A stretch of 64,000 bases of DNA from the NCBI RefSeq assembly GCF_002940665.1, contig NZ_MIGY01000001.1:1178001-1242000 (forward strand). Reading direction: 5' to 3'. Shown here piece by piece: positions 51,144 to 60,076 of this stretch (positions are counted from its first letter, which is position 1; every line of letters begins with the position of its first letter). Below the pieces are notes generated by a model. It saw only the letters and a program-made list of their open reading frames with translations. It did not search any database and was not told where the DNA came from. Position numbers and translations under genes: made by a program. The stretch comes from Xanthomonas arboricola (GTDB lineage: Bacteria > Pseudomonadota > Gammaproteobacteria > Xanthomonadales > Xanthomonadaceae).

Positions 51144-53045
51144 TCAGAACCCGCAGAAGCAGTACGCCAGCGACTTGACCGGGGTGCCGCCCGCCTTGCT
51201 GTCGTGCACGGCGTCTTCGACGAAGCGCAGCTGCGTATCCACTTCCGGCAGCGAACGCGCCAGCAGTGTGCGCGCCATGCCCGAATCGCCCAGCATCCAG
51301 GCGCCCATGCGGCTGCCGGCAAATCCGCTCATGAACTGCGAGAACGGCGTCGCCGGCTTTTCCACATAGCGCACGCGGAACTTGCCGCGGCTCAACTTGG
51401 CGCGGTCGGCCGCATCTGCCACCGCTTCGGACATGCCGCCGAACGCGTCCACCAGGCCATGCTGCCTGGCCTGCGCACCGCTCCACACGCGACCGCGTGC
51501 GACCTTGTCGATGGCATCCACCGATTGGTGACGCGCCTGCGCCACCTTGCCGGTGAAGTCGGCGTAGCCCTTGTTGATCACCGCTTGGATCACCTGGCCG
51601 GCGGCCGGGTCCAGCGGCCGGGTGATGTCGAAGGCGCCGGCAAACCGCGTGGTGCCCACGCCATCGGTATGCACGCCGATCTTGTCCAGCGCGCGGGTCA
51701 GGTTGGGCACCATGCCGAAGATGCCGATCGAGCCACTGATGGTCGACGGGTCGGCATAGATGCGATCGGCATTCATGCTGATCCAGTAACCGCCCGAGGC
51801 GGCCAGATCGCCCATCGACACCACCACCGGCTTGCCGGCCTGCTTGAGCGCGACCACCTCGCGACGGATCTGCTCGGAGGCGAACACTTCGCCGCCGGGC
51901 GAATCCACGCGCAGCACCACCGCCTTGACCTCCTCATCGTCGCGCGCCTGACGCAGCAACGCGGCGGTGGACTCGCCCCCGATACGACCGGCCGGCTGCT
52001 CGCCGCTGCTGATCTCGCCAGCGGCCACCACCACCGCCACCTGCGGACGGCTGTCCATCGGCGAGCGCTGCGCCTGCAGCTGGCTCAGATAATCGTTGAA
52101 GCCGATGTTGCGAAAGCCGCTGTCGGCATCGCTGTCGGCGACGCCGCGCTTGGTCAGCAACGCATCGACTTCCTCGCGGGTCTTGAGCCCGTCGACCAGC
52201 TTCTGCTGCAGCGCGAACTTGGCCAGATCGCCACCGGTCGCGGCCACGCCCTCGGGCAGGGTGTCGATACCGGCGGTCAGCTGCGCCGGGCTCAGCTTGC
52301 GCGCGTTGCCGACATCGGCCAGGTAGCGCTGCCAGACATCGTTCATCCAGAACAGGTCCGCTTCCTTGGCGTCGGCCGAAGCGGCATCGAGGATGTACGG
52401 CTCGGCGGCGGACTTGTACTCGCCCACGCGGAACAGATGCACGTCCACGCCGAGCTTGTCCTGCAGGCCCTCGCGGAAATACTGCCGATAGCGGCCAAGT
52501 CCTTCCAGCAGCACGCTGCCCATCGGGTCGAGATAGACCTCGTTGGCCTGTGCGGCCAGCAGGTACTGGCCCTGGCTCATGCTTTCGCTGAAGGCGACGA
52601 TCTGCTTGCCGGAGGCGCGCAGCTTCTGCAACGCCGCGGCCACTTCGCGCTGCGAGGCGAAACCGGAGGGCTGAAACTTATCCAGGCTCAACACCACCCG
52701 TTCGATCTTGCGGTCTTTGCCGGCCGCCTCGATCACCCGCACCAGGTCACGCAGCTGCACTTCCTCGGCACTCTTGTCGCCGACCGCCTTGGCCAGCGAC
52801 CGGCTCACCGGATCGGCGCTGAACTGCTCGACCAATGTGCCTTCGGGGTTGATCACCAGGGTAGTGCGCTCGGCCAGCGGCTTGCTGCCGTCGCCACGCG
52901 CAATCGCCACCACGAACAGCAGCAGCACCAGGAACAGGAAACCGAAGAACACCAGGTTGAAGATCAGGCGCCGGGTGAAATTCATCACATCCCACAGGCC
53001 GACGAAGAAACTGGCGATGGGACTGCGACGCACGGGGTGGTTCAT
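51144..53045 (-). CDS. sppA: Signal peptide peptidase SppA (67 kDa type)
   Basis: This 633-residue membrane protease has one N-terminal membrane segment (residues about 26-50). It then has two S49 domains, as in E. coli SppA. The catalytic lysine is K211 in GEYKSAAEPY and the serine S417 in GDLAASGGYW, matching the E. coli K209/S409 pair. It degrades cleaved signal peptides in the inner membrane. The ATG at 53045 is chosen because the family begins there. Confidence 0.95.
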   Translation of the reverse strand: MNHPVRRSPIASFFVGLWDVMNFTRRLIFNLVFFGFLFLVLLLFVVAIARGDGSKPLAERTTLVINPEGTLVEQFSADPVSRSLAKAVGDKSAEEVQLRDLVRVIEAAGKDRKIERVVLSLDKFQPSGFASQREVAAALQKLRASGKQIVAFSESMSQGQYLLAAQANEVYLDPMGSVLLEGLGRYRQYFREGLQDKLGVDVHLFRVGEYKSAAEPYILDAASADAKEADLFWMNDVWQRYLADVGNARKLSPAQLTAGIDTLPEGVAATGGDLAKFALQQKLVDGLKTREEVDALLTKRGVADSDADSGFRNIGFNDYLSQLQAQRSPMDSRPQVAVVVAAGEISSGEQPAGRIGGESTAALLRQARDDEEVKAVVLRVDSPGGEVFASEQIRREVVALKQAGKPVVVSMGDLAASGGYWISMNADRIYADPSTISGSIGIFGMVPNLTRALDKIGVHTDGVGTTRFAGAFDITRPLDPAAGQVIQAVINKGYADFTGKVAQARHQSVDAIDKVARGRVWSGAQARQHGLVDAFGGMSEAVADAADRAKLSRGKFRVRYVEKPATPFSQFMSGFAGSRMGAWMLGDSGMARTLLARSLPEVDTQLRFVEDAVHDSKAGGTPVKSLAYCFCGF

Positions 53046-53129
53046 GGAAAACTCCGTCGAAAGACGCTGCATACAAGTCAATGGTGTCCAGCATACCGGC
53101 TGCGCGGCACGCGCGGCATGCGCTGGAAG

Positions 53130-54506
53130 TCAGGGGGCCGCGCCGGCAGTGAGCCGCCGGCTGGTCTGCCGGAAGCGCAAGCCCATCAGGACCGATGCCA
53201 CGGTCAGGCCCAGAATCAGGCCGATCCACATGCCTTGCGGCCCCCATCCCAGCCCCAGGCCGAGCCCGGCCCCGATCGGCATGCCGACACCCCAGTACGA
53301 GAACATCGCCAGGAACATCGGCACACGGGTGTCCTTGAGCCCCCGCAGCGCGCCGCTGGAAAGCACCTGGATGCCGTCGGGAAACTGGAACGTGGCGGCA
53401 AACAGCAGCAGCACCGAGGCCAGCGCGGCCACCGCCGCATCGTCGGTATAGACGCTCACGATGGCATCGTGGCCCAGCAACAGCACGCTGGCCGACAGCG
53501 CCTGGGTGCCCAGCACGATGGCGTAACCGGCCCAGGCCGCACGCCGCATGCCGAGCGGATCGCCGCGCCCGACCGCATGCCCGACCCGCACGGTGGTCGC
53601 CTCGGCCACGCCCATCGGAATCATGAAACACAGCTGCGCGACGTTGATCGCGATCTGGTGAGCGGCCGCTTCGGTGGAGCCGAGCCGGCCGATCAGCAAG
53701 GCGGTGACGATGAACAGCCCGCCTTCCATCAGCACGGTGATGCCGATCGGCAGACCGGTGCGCAACAGATCGCCGATCGCACGCCAGCGCGGCCCCTCGA
53801 AATGGGCGAACAACTGCAGATGCGCGAAGCGCCGCGAGCGCCACAGATACAGCGCAAACACGCTGGCCTGCACCCACATGGTGATCGCCGAAGCCATGCC
53901 CAGCCCCTGCGCACCGTGCTCGGCAAAGCCGAACTTGCCATAGGTCAGCGCGTAGCCCAGCGGCGCCAGCACCAGCAGGCCGCCAAAGCCCAGCAGCATG
54001 GTCGGCAGGGTCCAGTGCATGCCCTCGCTGAGATAGCGCATGCAGAAGTAGAACGTCAGCGCCGGCCCGCCCCAGCGCACCGCATGCAGGAAGTCGGTCG
54101 CGCCCGGCACGATGTCCGGCGCAATCCCGAAGGTGGGCAGCAGCGGCGGCACCGCACTCAGGAACGCGAACATCACCGCGCCCAGTCCCAGCGACAGCCA
54201 CAGGGCCTGGCGGAACAGCGGGCCGATCTCGCGCTCGTGACCGGCACCGCGCAGTTGCGAGACCGAGGCGGTCAACGAGATCAACGTGCCGATCGGCACC
54301 AGCATCGGCAGCCACAGCAGCGAGGTGCCGATGGTGACCGCCGCCAGCGTGGCGGTGCCGTGGTGACCGGCGATGACGTTGTCGACAAATCCGATCAGGC
54401 CGGTGGAGACGTGGCCGAGCACCAGCGGCAATGCGAGCAGGCCGGTGGTGCGCACTTCCGCGGCGAAGCGCGGCGTCGCGGACGTGGGTACAGGAGAGAC
54501 AGACAT
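53130..54506 (-). CDS. MATE-family efflux transporter (NorM-like)
   Basis: This 458-residue protein has 12 membrane segments and the MATE repeats (GFVDNVIAGHHGTATLAAVT near residue 40 and the second-half counterpart MEGGLFIVTALLIGRLGS). It should export cationic drugs or metabolites driven by Na+ or H+. The 84-base gap to sppA suggests possible co-transcription. Substrate range cannot be told. Confidence 0.92.
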   Translation of the reverse strand: MSVSPVPTSATPRFAAEVRTTGLLALPLVLGHVSTGLIGFVDNVIAGHHGTATLAAVTIGTSLLWLPMLVPIGTLISLTASVSQLRGAGHEREIGPLFRQALWLSLGLGAVMFAFLSAVPPLLPTFGIAPDIVPGATDFLHAVRWGGPALTFYFCMRYLSEGMHWTLPTMLLGFGGLLVLAPLGYALTYGKFGFAEHGAQGLGMASAITMWVQASVFALYLWRSRRFAHLQLFAHFEGPRWRAIGDLLRTGLPIGITVLMEGGLFIVTALLIGRLGSTEAAAHQIAINVAQLCFMIPMGVAEATTVRVGHAVGRGDPLGMRRAAWAGYAIVLGTQALSASVLLLGHDAIVSVYTDDAAVAALASVLLLFAATFQFPDGIQVLSSGALRGLKDTRVPMFLAMFSYWGVGMPIGAGLGLGLGWGPQGMWIGLILGLTVASVLMGLRFRQTSRRLTAGAAP

Positions 54507-54861
54507 GACAACCGATCGCTGCGCGGACTACGGCCGTGCCGGGAGGCGCTGGCACCGGGTCGCGTGGGGCCGCTATCTTACCCGCACTTGCGACGCGGGC
54601 AGCGGCTGTCGGCGGCCAGGCCACGCCGGGAACGCGCGCGGCGGCAGGTGCGCGGCGGCGAACGGCCGGCGTGGCTGGTCACCGGAACGGGGATGCCTGG
54701 GTTTCAGCGTGGTCCATGTCCTTCGTGACGATCGTCGCTTCGCACACCCATCACCGAGGGCGGCAGCCCCGCATGCCCCAGGCTCGGTTTCCGGCATCGA
54801 CGATGCGGGGAGACGACATCAGCGCAGGGATGCTGCAACGGCGCTGTCCCGCCGCTGCCGA
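54507..54861. other. Intergenic stretch, nothing assigned
   Basis: The 355 bases between the MATE start and the DUF3106 gene hold no reading frame with credible codon use or RBS. It probably contains the MATE promoter on the minus strand, but no -35/-10 pair stands out. Confidence 0.5.
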
Positions 54862-55464
54862 TTAGCGCGCCAGCTGGCGCTTCAACCAGGCGCTGCGCGT
54901 TGCCGGCGCCTGCGCAAGCAGGGCATCGCGCAAGCCATCGCGCTCCTGCGGCGGGGTGCGTTGTGCCAGCATCGCCAATTGCTCCAGCTGCCCGGCATCC
55001 AGGCTGCGCAGCGCCGCCAGCAGCGTGTCGCGCTGCGCTGGCGGCACGTAGCCGACCAAGGGCTGCAACTGCGGATAGAACGCGCCCAGCTGCGAGCCCA
55101 GGCGCCAGCCATCGCGATGCAGGCGATCCATCGCGGTGAACTGCGTGCGCAACGCGCGCTGCTGGTCGTCGGGCAAGCCATGCAGACGTTCGCGTGCCTG
55201 CCGCAAGACCACCCGGTCGGTGGCGGTGAGCCCTTTCCAGGCCGCATAGCGGGCGCGCAGCTCGGCCCGCTGGGCCGGCGTCAATGCGTCCCAGCGCGCG
55301 CGTTGCTGCGCAGCGCTCGGGGTGGCGGCCGTGGAGGCTACGGGCGTCGGCATGCCGGATGACGCAGGCGCGTTGCCTTCTTCCAATGGCGCCGGCAGGG
55401 TTTGCGCGGCGGCCGTGCCGACCGCGGCCACCATCAGCAGGCCGCACCACTTAATTGTCGTCAT
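54862..55464 (-). CDS. DUF3106 exported protein
   Basis: This 200-residue protein has a signal peptide (about residues 1-20, CGLLMVAAVGTAAAQ). A helical DUF3106 domain follows, rich in W-x-x-L-TPAQRAELRARY-type motifs (RARWDALTPAQRAELRARYA, LPDDQQRALRTQF). It is periplasmic and of unknown role. Its start overlaps the end of the upstream gene by 14 bases, so the two are probably one operon. Confidence 0.83.
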   Translation of the reverse strand: MTTIKWCGLLMVAAVGTAAAQTLPAPLEEGNAPASSGMPTPVASTAATPSAAQQRARWDALTPAQRAELRARYAAWKGLTATDRVVLRQARERLHGLPDDQQRALRTQFTAMDRLHRDGWRLGSQLGAFYPQLQPLVGYVPPAQRDTLLAALRSLDAGQLEQLAMLAQRTPPQERDGLRDALLAQAPATRSAWLKRQLAR

Positions 55465-56485
55465 CGACGGTCTCCAGGGTGGCGGCAGGCTGGCCGGCGG
55501 CGGTGGCATGCGCGCCGGATTCGTCGGCCGGCACCGGGTGGCCGGCCGCATACCAGGCGTAGAAATCGGCCGAACGCGCCAGTTCCAGGTCCGGGTCGGC
55601 GAGCATCGCCTGGTCGCGCGGATCCAGGCCGGGGCTTGCCACTGCATCCGGCAAGTCGGCGGCGGGAAGCTCTTCCACCAGCACCGGCGCGGCATCGGTG
55701 ACATGCAGCACGCCGGCCGGGGCCTGCGAGACCGGCTCGGGCGGCAGGGCCGGGCGGCGGTGCGTCCACCACCAGCCCAGCACCGCGAGCAGCAGCGCCA
55801 ACGCCAGCACGGCCAGCACGAGGCCGGCGTGGCGGCGGTCGATCCGTGGCCACTGCCAGTGGCGCGCAGGACGGGTGCGCGGCGCGGCCGGGCGGCGCGA
55901 CTCGGCGGTGGCCACGAGCGCGGCCGCGACAGGCTGCAGCGGCATGCCGGCCAGGGCCGACTCGCGGAGCTGTGCCAGCCGGCTGACCTGCGCCGGGCTG
56001 AGCTCGCGCAACTCCTGCTGCGCCGCCTCGGCCAGCGCCCGCCAGGCCTGCGCATCCGGATTGCCGGCCGCATCGCGCGGACAGGCGCGGGCCAGCGACT
56101 GCCGATAGGCCGCCACCTCGATGCCTTGCACCTCGCTGGCAGGCTCCTCTTCCAGTCCGGCCACGATACGCAGCAACAGCGCCAGCCGGTCGCCGGTCTG
56201 CATGCGCCCTAGCGCGGTGAACGGCGGCAACCAGGTTCCCGGCATGGGCTCGCGTCGCAGCGGTGGCGCGGTTGCCAGCAGGCTCCAGAAGCGCATCGGC
56301 CAGCCGGCCATCGGGCGACCCGCCGCCTGGCTGCTGAACGCCCGCAACGCCGCCGCCAGGGCCCGCTCGGCCATCGCGCCATCGCCGCATTGCAGGTGTG
56401 CAAGCACCAGACCCCGGCGTTCGACAACGCGCAGGAAAGCTGACAGCGCGGCAGGGGTGACGGGGGCGTCGGGGATTACGGTCAT
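55451..56485 (-). CDS. Single-pass membrane protein, function unknown
   Basis: This 344-residue protein has a cytoplasmic N-terminal helical part (VTPAALSAFLRVVERRGLVL, MAERALAAALRAFS). One membrane segment lies at about residues 225-245 (GLVLAVLALALLLAVLGWWW), and the C-terminal periplasmic tail is acidic and ends TVDDDN. The N-terminal region resembles sigma-like or anti-sigma helical domains only weakly. The operon with an exported DUF3106 protein suggests an envelope role. Confidence 0.68.
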   Translation of the reverse strand: MTVIPDAPVTPAALSAFLRVVERRGLVLAHLQCGDGAMAERALAAALRAFSSQAAGRPMAGWPMRFWSLLATAPPLRREPMPGTWLPPFTALGRMQTGDRLALLLRIVAGLEEEPASEVQGIEVAAYRQSLARACPRDAAGNPDAQAWRALAEAAQQELRELSPAQVSRLAQLRESALAGMPLQPVAAALVATAESRRPAAPRTRPARHWQWPRIDRRHAGLVLAVLALALLLAVLGWWWTHRRPALPPEPVSQAPAGVLHVTDAAPVLVEELPAADLPDAVASPGLDPRDQAMLADPDLELARSADFYAWYAAGHPVPADESGAHATAAGQPAATLETVDDDN

Positions 56486-56790
56486 GGGAACTCCAGCATC
56501 GGCCGGCATGATACCGACGCAATCGCGCCTCGCCGATGGCTTGACAGATCGACCCGGCTGCGCTGCGCCCGGATGCCATCGACCGCCCTCACCCGCGCGG
56601 GTTGTGCACAGCGGCAGACATGCCGATGCGCAGGCGTCTGTCAACTGTTGATTTTTCTTTGTTGCATTCGTGTTTCACGCCTAAGTTATTGATCCTTATA
56701 AACTTAAGCCGATTGGTGAAAAAATGTCCAAGAGGTTGCAGAGTCTAGTGAATCCGCCTTCACAGCGTGGAGCACGAGACTAATTCACAG
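56486..56790. other. AT-rich part of the gap before priA
   Basis: No gene is seen. The stretch from about 56641 to 56735 is strikingly AT-rich for this genome (TTGATTTTTCTTTGTTGCAT, TTATTGATCCTTATAAAC). It could hold the promoter of the minus-strand operon and of priA, but no clear element pair was resolved. A DnaA-box pair follows. Confidence 0.5.
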
Positions 56791-56817
56791 GTTTATCCAC
56801 AGGCAGTGTGGATAAAC
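56791..56817. promoter_or_regulatory. Perfect inverted pair of DnaA boxes before priA
   Basis: GTTTATCCACA and TGTGGATAAAC form a perfect 11-bp inverted repeat around GGCAG. Each arm contains the consensus DnaA box TTATCCACA. It lies next to an AT-rich stretch and 139 bases before priA. This could be DnaA control of priA or a DnaA-binding regulatory site. The chromosomal origin is unlikely, as dnaA is not near. Confidence 0.75.
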
Positions 56818-56955
56818 CCGTTTCCTCAACCCTCACATAGGTTTACGTCGGATTTATCACTTCGATCACACAAACGCGTCGTAAGCCGAAGCGCCGATTC
56901 GAGGGCGATCGATCAGCGTCTGCCGGGTACTGGGCAGGGTCGGTAGACTGGCCGG

Positions 56956-59178
56956 ATGTCTTCGACCGTCGCCACCTTGCGCGTCGCCCTGCCGGTGCCG
57001 CTGCCCCAACTGTTCGACTATCTGCCTCCGGCCGATGCCCCGTTGACCGACCCGGCGCGGGTCGGCTGCCGGGTGCGGGTGCCGTTCGGGCCGCGCGAGC
57101 TGGTCGGGGTGGTGGTGGAGATCGGCCAGCTGGCCTCCGCCGAGGGGCTGCGCCCGGCACTGGCATGGTGCGACGACGCGCCGCTGCTGGTCGAGGAGCT
57201 GGCCCGTTCGCTGCAGTGGCTGGCGCGCTACACCCACGCCCCGCTGGGCGAGGCCCAGTCCAGCGCCCTGCCCGGCCCGCTGCGCCGCGGCGAGCCGCTG
57301 GCCGACACCCACGCCTGGGCCTGGCAGCTTACCGAGGCCGGGCGCAGCGGTACCGCCAGCCTGCGCGCCGGCAGCCGCCCCGCCTTGCTGGCCGCCCTGC
57401 TGCTCACCGGTGCGCTGGGCGAAGAACAGCTGGACCCATTGCTGCCGCAGTGGCGGCAGGCCGCACGCAGCCTGGCCAAGCGCGGCCATGCCGAGCGCGT
57501 GGCGGTGCCGGCCGACAGCATCCCGCCCCGCCCCGGCAGCGGCCCGCAGCTCAACGACGAACAGCAGTCCGCCGCCGACGCGATCCGTGCGCAGGGCGGT
57601 TTTGCCACCTATCTGCTCGATGGCGTCACCGGCAGCGGCAAAACCGAGGTCTACCTGCAAGCGATCGCCGACTGCCTGGCGGCCGGTCGCCAGGCGCTGG
57701 TGCTGGTGCCGGAGATCGGCCTGACCCCGCAGACCCTGGGCCGCTTCCGCGCCCGCCTGGGCGTGCCGGTGCACGCGCTGCATTCGGGCCTGTCCGATGG
57801 CGAGCGGGCACGGGTGTGGGCGGCGGCGTGGCGCGGCGAAGCCAAGCTGATCGTCGGCACGCGCTCGGCGGTGTTCACCCCGCTGCCCAATGCCGGGCTG
57901 ATCGTGATCGACGAAGAACACGACGGCAGCTACAAACAGCAGGACGGCATCCGCTATCACGCCCGCGACTTCGCGCTGGTGCGCGGCAAGGCGCTGGATG
58001 TGCCGGTGATCCTGGGCAGCGCCACGCCGTCGTTGGAAAGCCTGCACAACGCCTATTCCGGTCGTTACCGGCATCTGCGCCTGTCGCGCCGGGCCGGCGA
58101 GGCGCGTCCGCCGCGCGTGCGCGTGCTCGACGTGCGCAAGCGCCCACTCAAGGACGGCCTGTCGCCGGAGGTGCTGGCCGGCATCGGCGCCACCCTTGCG
58201 CGTGGCGAGCAGGTGCTGGTGTTCAAGAACCGCCGCGGCTATGCGCCGGTGCTGCTCTGCCACGACTGCGGCTGGACCGCCGCCTGCCAGCGCTGCAGCA
58301 CGCCGCTGCACCAGACCCCGATGACCGTGCACGCCGGCGGGCGGCGCCTGCAATGCCATCACTGCGGCGCACGTCAGTCGGCACCGCTGGCCTGCCCGGC
58401 CTGTGCCAGCCTGGCGCTGCAGCCGCAAGGCATCGGCACCGAGCGGCTGGAAGAACGCCTGACCGAAGCATTCCCGGAGTTTCCGGTGGTGCGCATCGAC
58501 CGCAGCACCACCCAGCGCCGCGATGCGCTGGAGACCCAGCTGGCGCGCCTGGGCAGCGAGGCCGGCATCCTGGTCGGCACCCAGATCCTGGCCAAGGGCC
58601 ACGATCTGCCACGGCTGACCATGGTGGTGGTGGTCGGCATCGACGAAGGGCTGTTCTCGGCCGACTTCCGTGCCGCCGAAAAACTCTCCCAGCAGCTGAT
58701 CCAGGTGGCCGGACGCGCCGGGCGCGCCGACCGCCCCGGCGAGGTCTGGCTGCAGACCCATCACCCCGAACACCCCTTGCTGCAGACCCTGGTCAACGGC
58801 GGTTACCACGCCTTCGCCGATGCCGAACTGCAGCAGCGCGAGGCCGCGGGATTTCCGCCGTTCGCGCATCTGGCGCTGTTCCGCGCCGAGGCCAAAGACG
58901 TGGCCGCGGCCAACCAATTCCTGCTGGCGGTGCGCGGCCTGACCACCGCAGACAGCACCGCGCAATCGCCCGCGTTTGCCGCAGTGGAATGCTACGGCCC
59001 GATGCCCGCACCGATGCCGCGCCGCGCCGGTTTCCAGCGCACCCAGTTGCTGTTGTCCGCGCAACAACGTTCGGCGCTGCATCGTTTGCTGGACGCGCAA
59101 CTGCCCGCGATCTATGCGCTGCCGCAGGCGCGCCGCGTGCGCTGGTCGCTGGATGTGGATCCGATCGATCTGTATTAG
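56956..59178 (+). CDS. priA: Primosomal replication protein PriA
   Basis: This 740-residue helicase has an N-terminal DNA 3'-end-binding domain (VALPVPLPQLFDYLPPA). Helicase motif I is GVTGSGKTEVYLQAI, motif II IDEEHDGSYKQ and motif III GSATPSLESL. The paired zinc-binding cysteine clusters are CHDCGWTAACQRCSTPLH and CHHCGARQ...CPACAS. It restarts stalled replication forks. It follows a gap with DnaA boxes. Confidence 0.97.
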   Translation: MSSTVATLRVALPVPLPQLFDYLPPADAPLTDPARVGCRVRVPFGPRELVGVVVEIGQLASAEGLRPALAWCDDAPLLVEELARSLQWLARYTHAPLGEAQSSALPGPLRRGEPLADTHAWAWQLTEAGRSGTASLRAGSRPALLAALLLTGALGEEQLDPLLPQWRQAARSLAKRGHAERVAVPADSIPPRPGSGPQLNDEQQSAADAIRAQGGFATYLLDGVTGSGKTEVYLQAIADCLAAGRQALVLVPEIGLTPQTLGRFRARLGVPVHALHSGLSDGERARVWAAAWRGEAKLIVGTRSAVFTPLPNAGLIVIDEEHDGSYKQQDGIRYHARDFALVRGKALDVPVILGSATPSLESLHNAYSGRYRHLRLSRRAGEARPPRVRVLDVRKRPLKDGLSPEVLAGIGATLARGEQVLVFKNRRGYAPVLLCHDCGWTAACQRCSTPLHQTPMTVHAGGRRLQCHHCGARQSAPLACPACASLALQPQGIGTERLEERLTEAFPEFPVVRIDRSTTQRRDALETQLARLGSEAGILVGTQILAKGHDLPRLTMVVVVGIDEGLFSADFRAAEKLSQQLIQVAGRAGRADRPGEVWLQTHHPEHPLLQTLVNGGYHAFADAELQQREAAGFPPFAHLALFRAEAKDVAAANQFLLAVRGLTTADSTAQSPAFAAVECYGPMPAPMPRRAGFQRTQLLLSAQQRSALHRLLDAQLPAIYALPQARRVRWSLDVDPIDLY

Positions 59179-59221
59179 TGCAGGCGTATCGCACGCGGGG
59201 CAGCGCAGCAGCCAGACCCAG

Positions 59222-59297
59222 GTGTTGTAGGAGCGCACCTGGGCGCGATGTGGCGTTACCGGGAATGCCATCGCACCCAGGTGCGCTCCTACGACAC
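59222..59297. repeat. GTAG-type REP pair (inverted)
   Basis: Two almost identical 29-base arms (59222-59250 and 59269-59297) lie in inverted orientation with 18 bases between. Each starts TGTAGGAGCGCACC read from its outer side. Such GTAG-starting REP elements are common in Xanthomonadaceae and are typically mobilised by RAYT-type transposases; none is encoded here. The rest of 59179-59413 shows nothing else. Confidence 0.85.
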
Positions 59298-59413
59298 CGC
59301 GAGCTACTTGGCCGCGCGATGTACAAGGCCCACGTATTTGCAGCAATGTGTTGGGTCGGCGGCGCGTGCGGTGCTTGCCATGAACCACGCTGGCCTGAGC
59401 TGTGGCGCGAAAC

Positions 59414-60076
59414 TCAGGTCAGCGCAGTCATCACCCCACGCTGGTACGCGGGCCGCGCGCGCAGGCGCTGGTACCACGCCTGCAGATGCGGCAGCTCGGG
59501 CCGCTCGATCGGCATTTCGAACCACGCGTAGATGAAGCTGCCGAGCGGAATATCGCCCATCGCAAATTGCGCGCCGGACAGATACGGTTGCTGCGCCAGC
59601 GCCGCATCCGCGCGTGCGAGCAGTTCGCCCGAGCGCGTCAGGGCCGCGGCGATGCGCGCAGGATCGCGCTCGGCCTCCGGCGTGCGCAGCACGCCCCAGA
59701 ACAGGTCGCGAAACACGCCGGCAAACGTCGAGGTGGCCCAGTCCATCCAGCGATCGCCCAGCGCGCGTTCGGCCGGTGCCTGTGGATACAGGGCCGGCGC
59801 ATATTGCGCAGCCAGGTAGCGCACGATCGCATTGGACTCCCACAGCACCAAGTCGCCATCCTGCATCGTCGGCACCAGACCGTTGGGATTCAACGCGCGA
59901 TACTCGGGCGTGTCGTTGCGACCAAACGCACCGCCGACTTCGATCGAGGTATACGGCAGGCCGGCTTCTTCGGCGCACCACAGCACCTTGCGCACATTGC
60001 TGGAATTGCGCCGCCCCCATAACGTGATCGAGGCGCTGCCTGCAGCCGATTGCGTTGCAGCGTCGGTCACCCTCAT
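59414..60076 (-). CDS. Glutathione S-transferase
   Basis: This 220-residue protein has an N-terminal thioredoxin-like GST domain (ITLWGRRNSSNVRKVLWCAE, with LVPTMQDGDLVLWESNAIVR). An all-helical C-terminal domain follows (RWMDWATSTFAGVFRD, LSGAQFAMGDIPLGSFIYAW). The active serine or cysteine is likely in RRNSSNV. It conjugates glutathione; substrate unknown. The start overlaps the end of the NYN gene by four bases. Confidence 0.9.
   Translation of the reverse strand: MRVTDAATQSAAGSASITLWGRRNSSNVRKVLWCAEEAGLPYTSIEVGGAFGRNDTPEYRALNPNGLVPTMQDGDLVLWESNAIVRYLAAQYAPALYPQAPAERALGDRWMDWATSTFAGVFRDLFWGVLRTPEAERDPARIAAALTRSGELLARADAALAQQPYLSGAQFAMGDIPLGSFIYAWFEMPIERPELPHLQAWYQRLRARPAYQRGVMTALT

Noticed and set aside
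51204-54728. Very long open frame on the plus strand antisense to sppA and the MATE gene
   Set aside because: It is antisense to two clear genes, rich in H, R, Q and A as expected from a shadow frame in high-GC DNA, and has no recognisable domain.
56486-56955. Chromosomal replication origin
   Set aside because: There are only two clear DnaA boxes, and none of dnaA, rpmH, or gidA lies nearby; a regulatory site is more likely.
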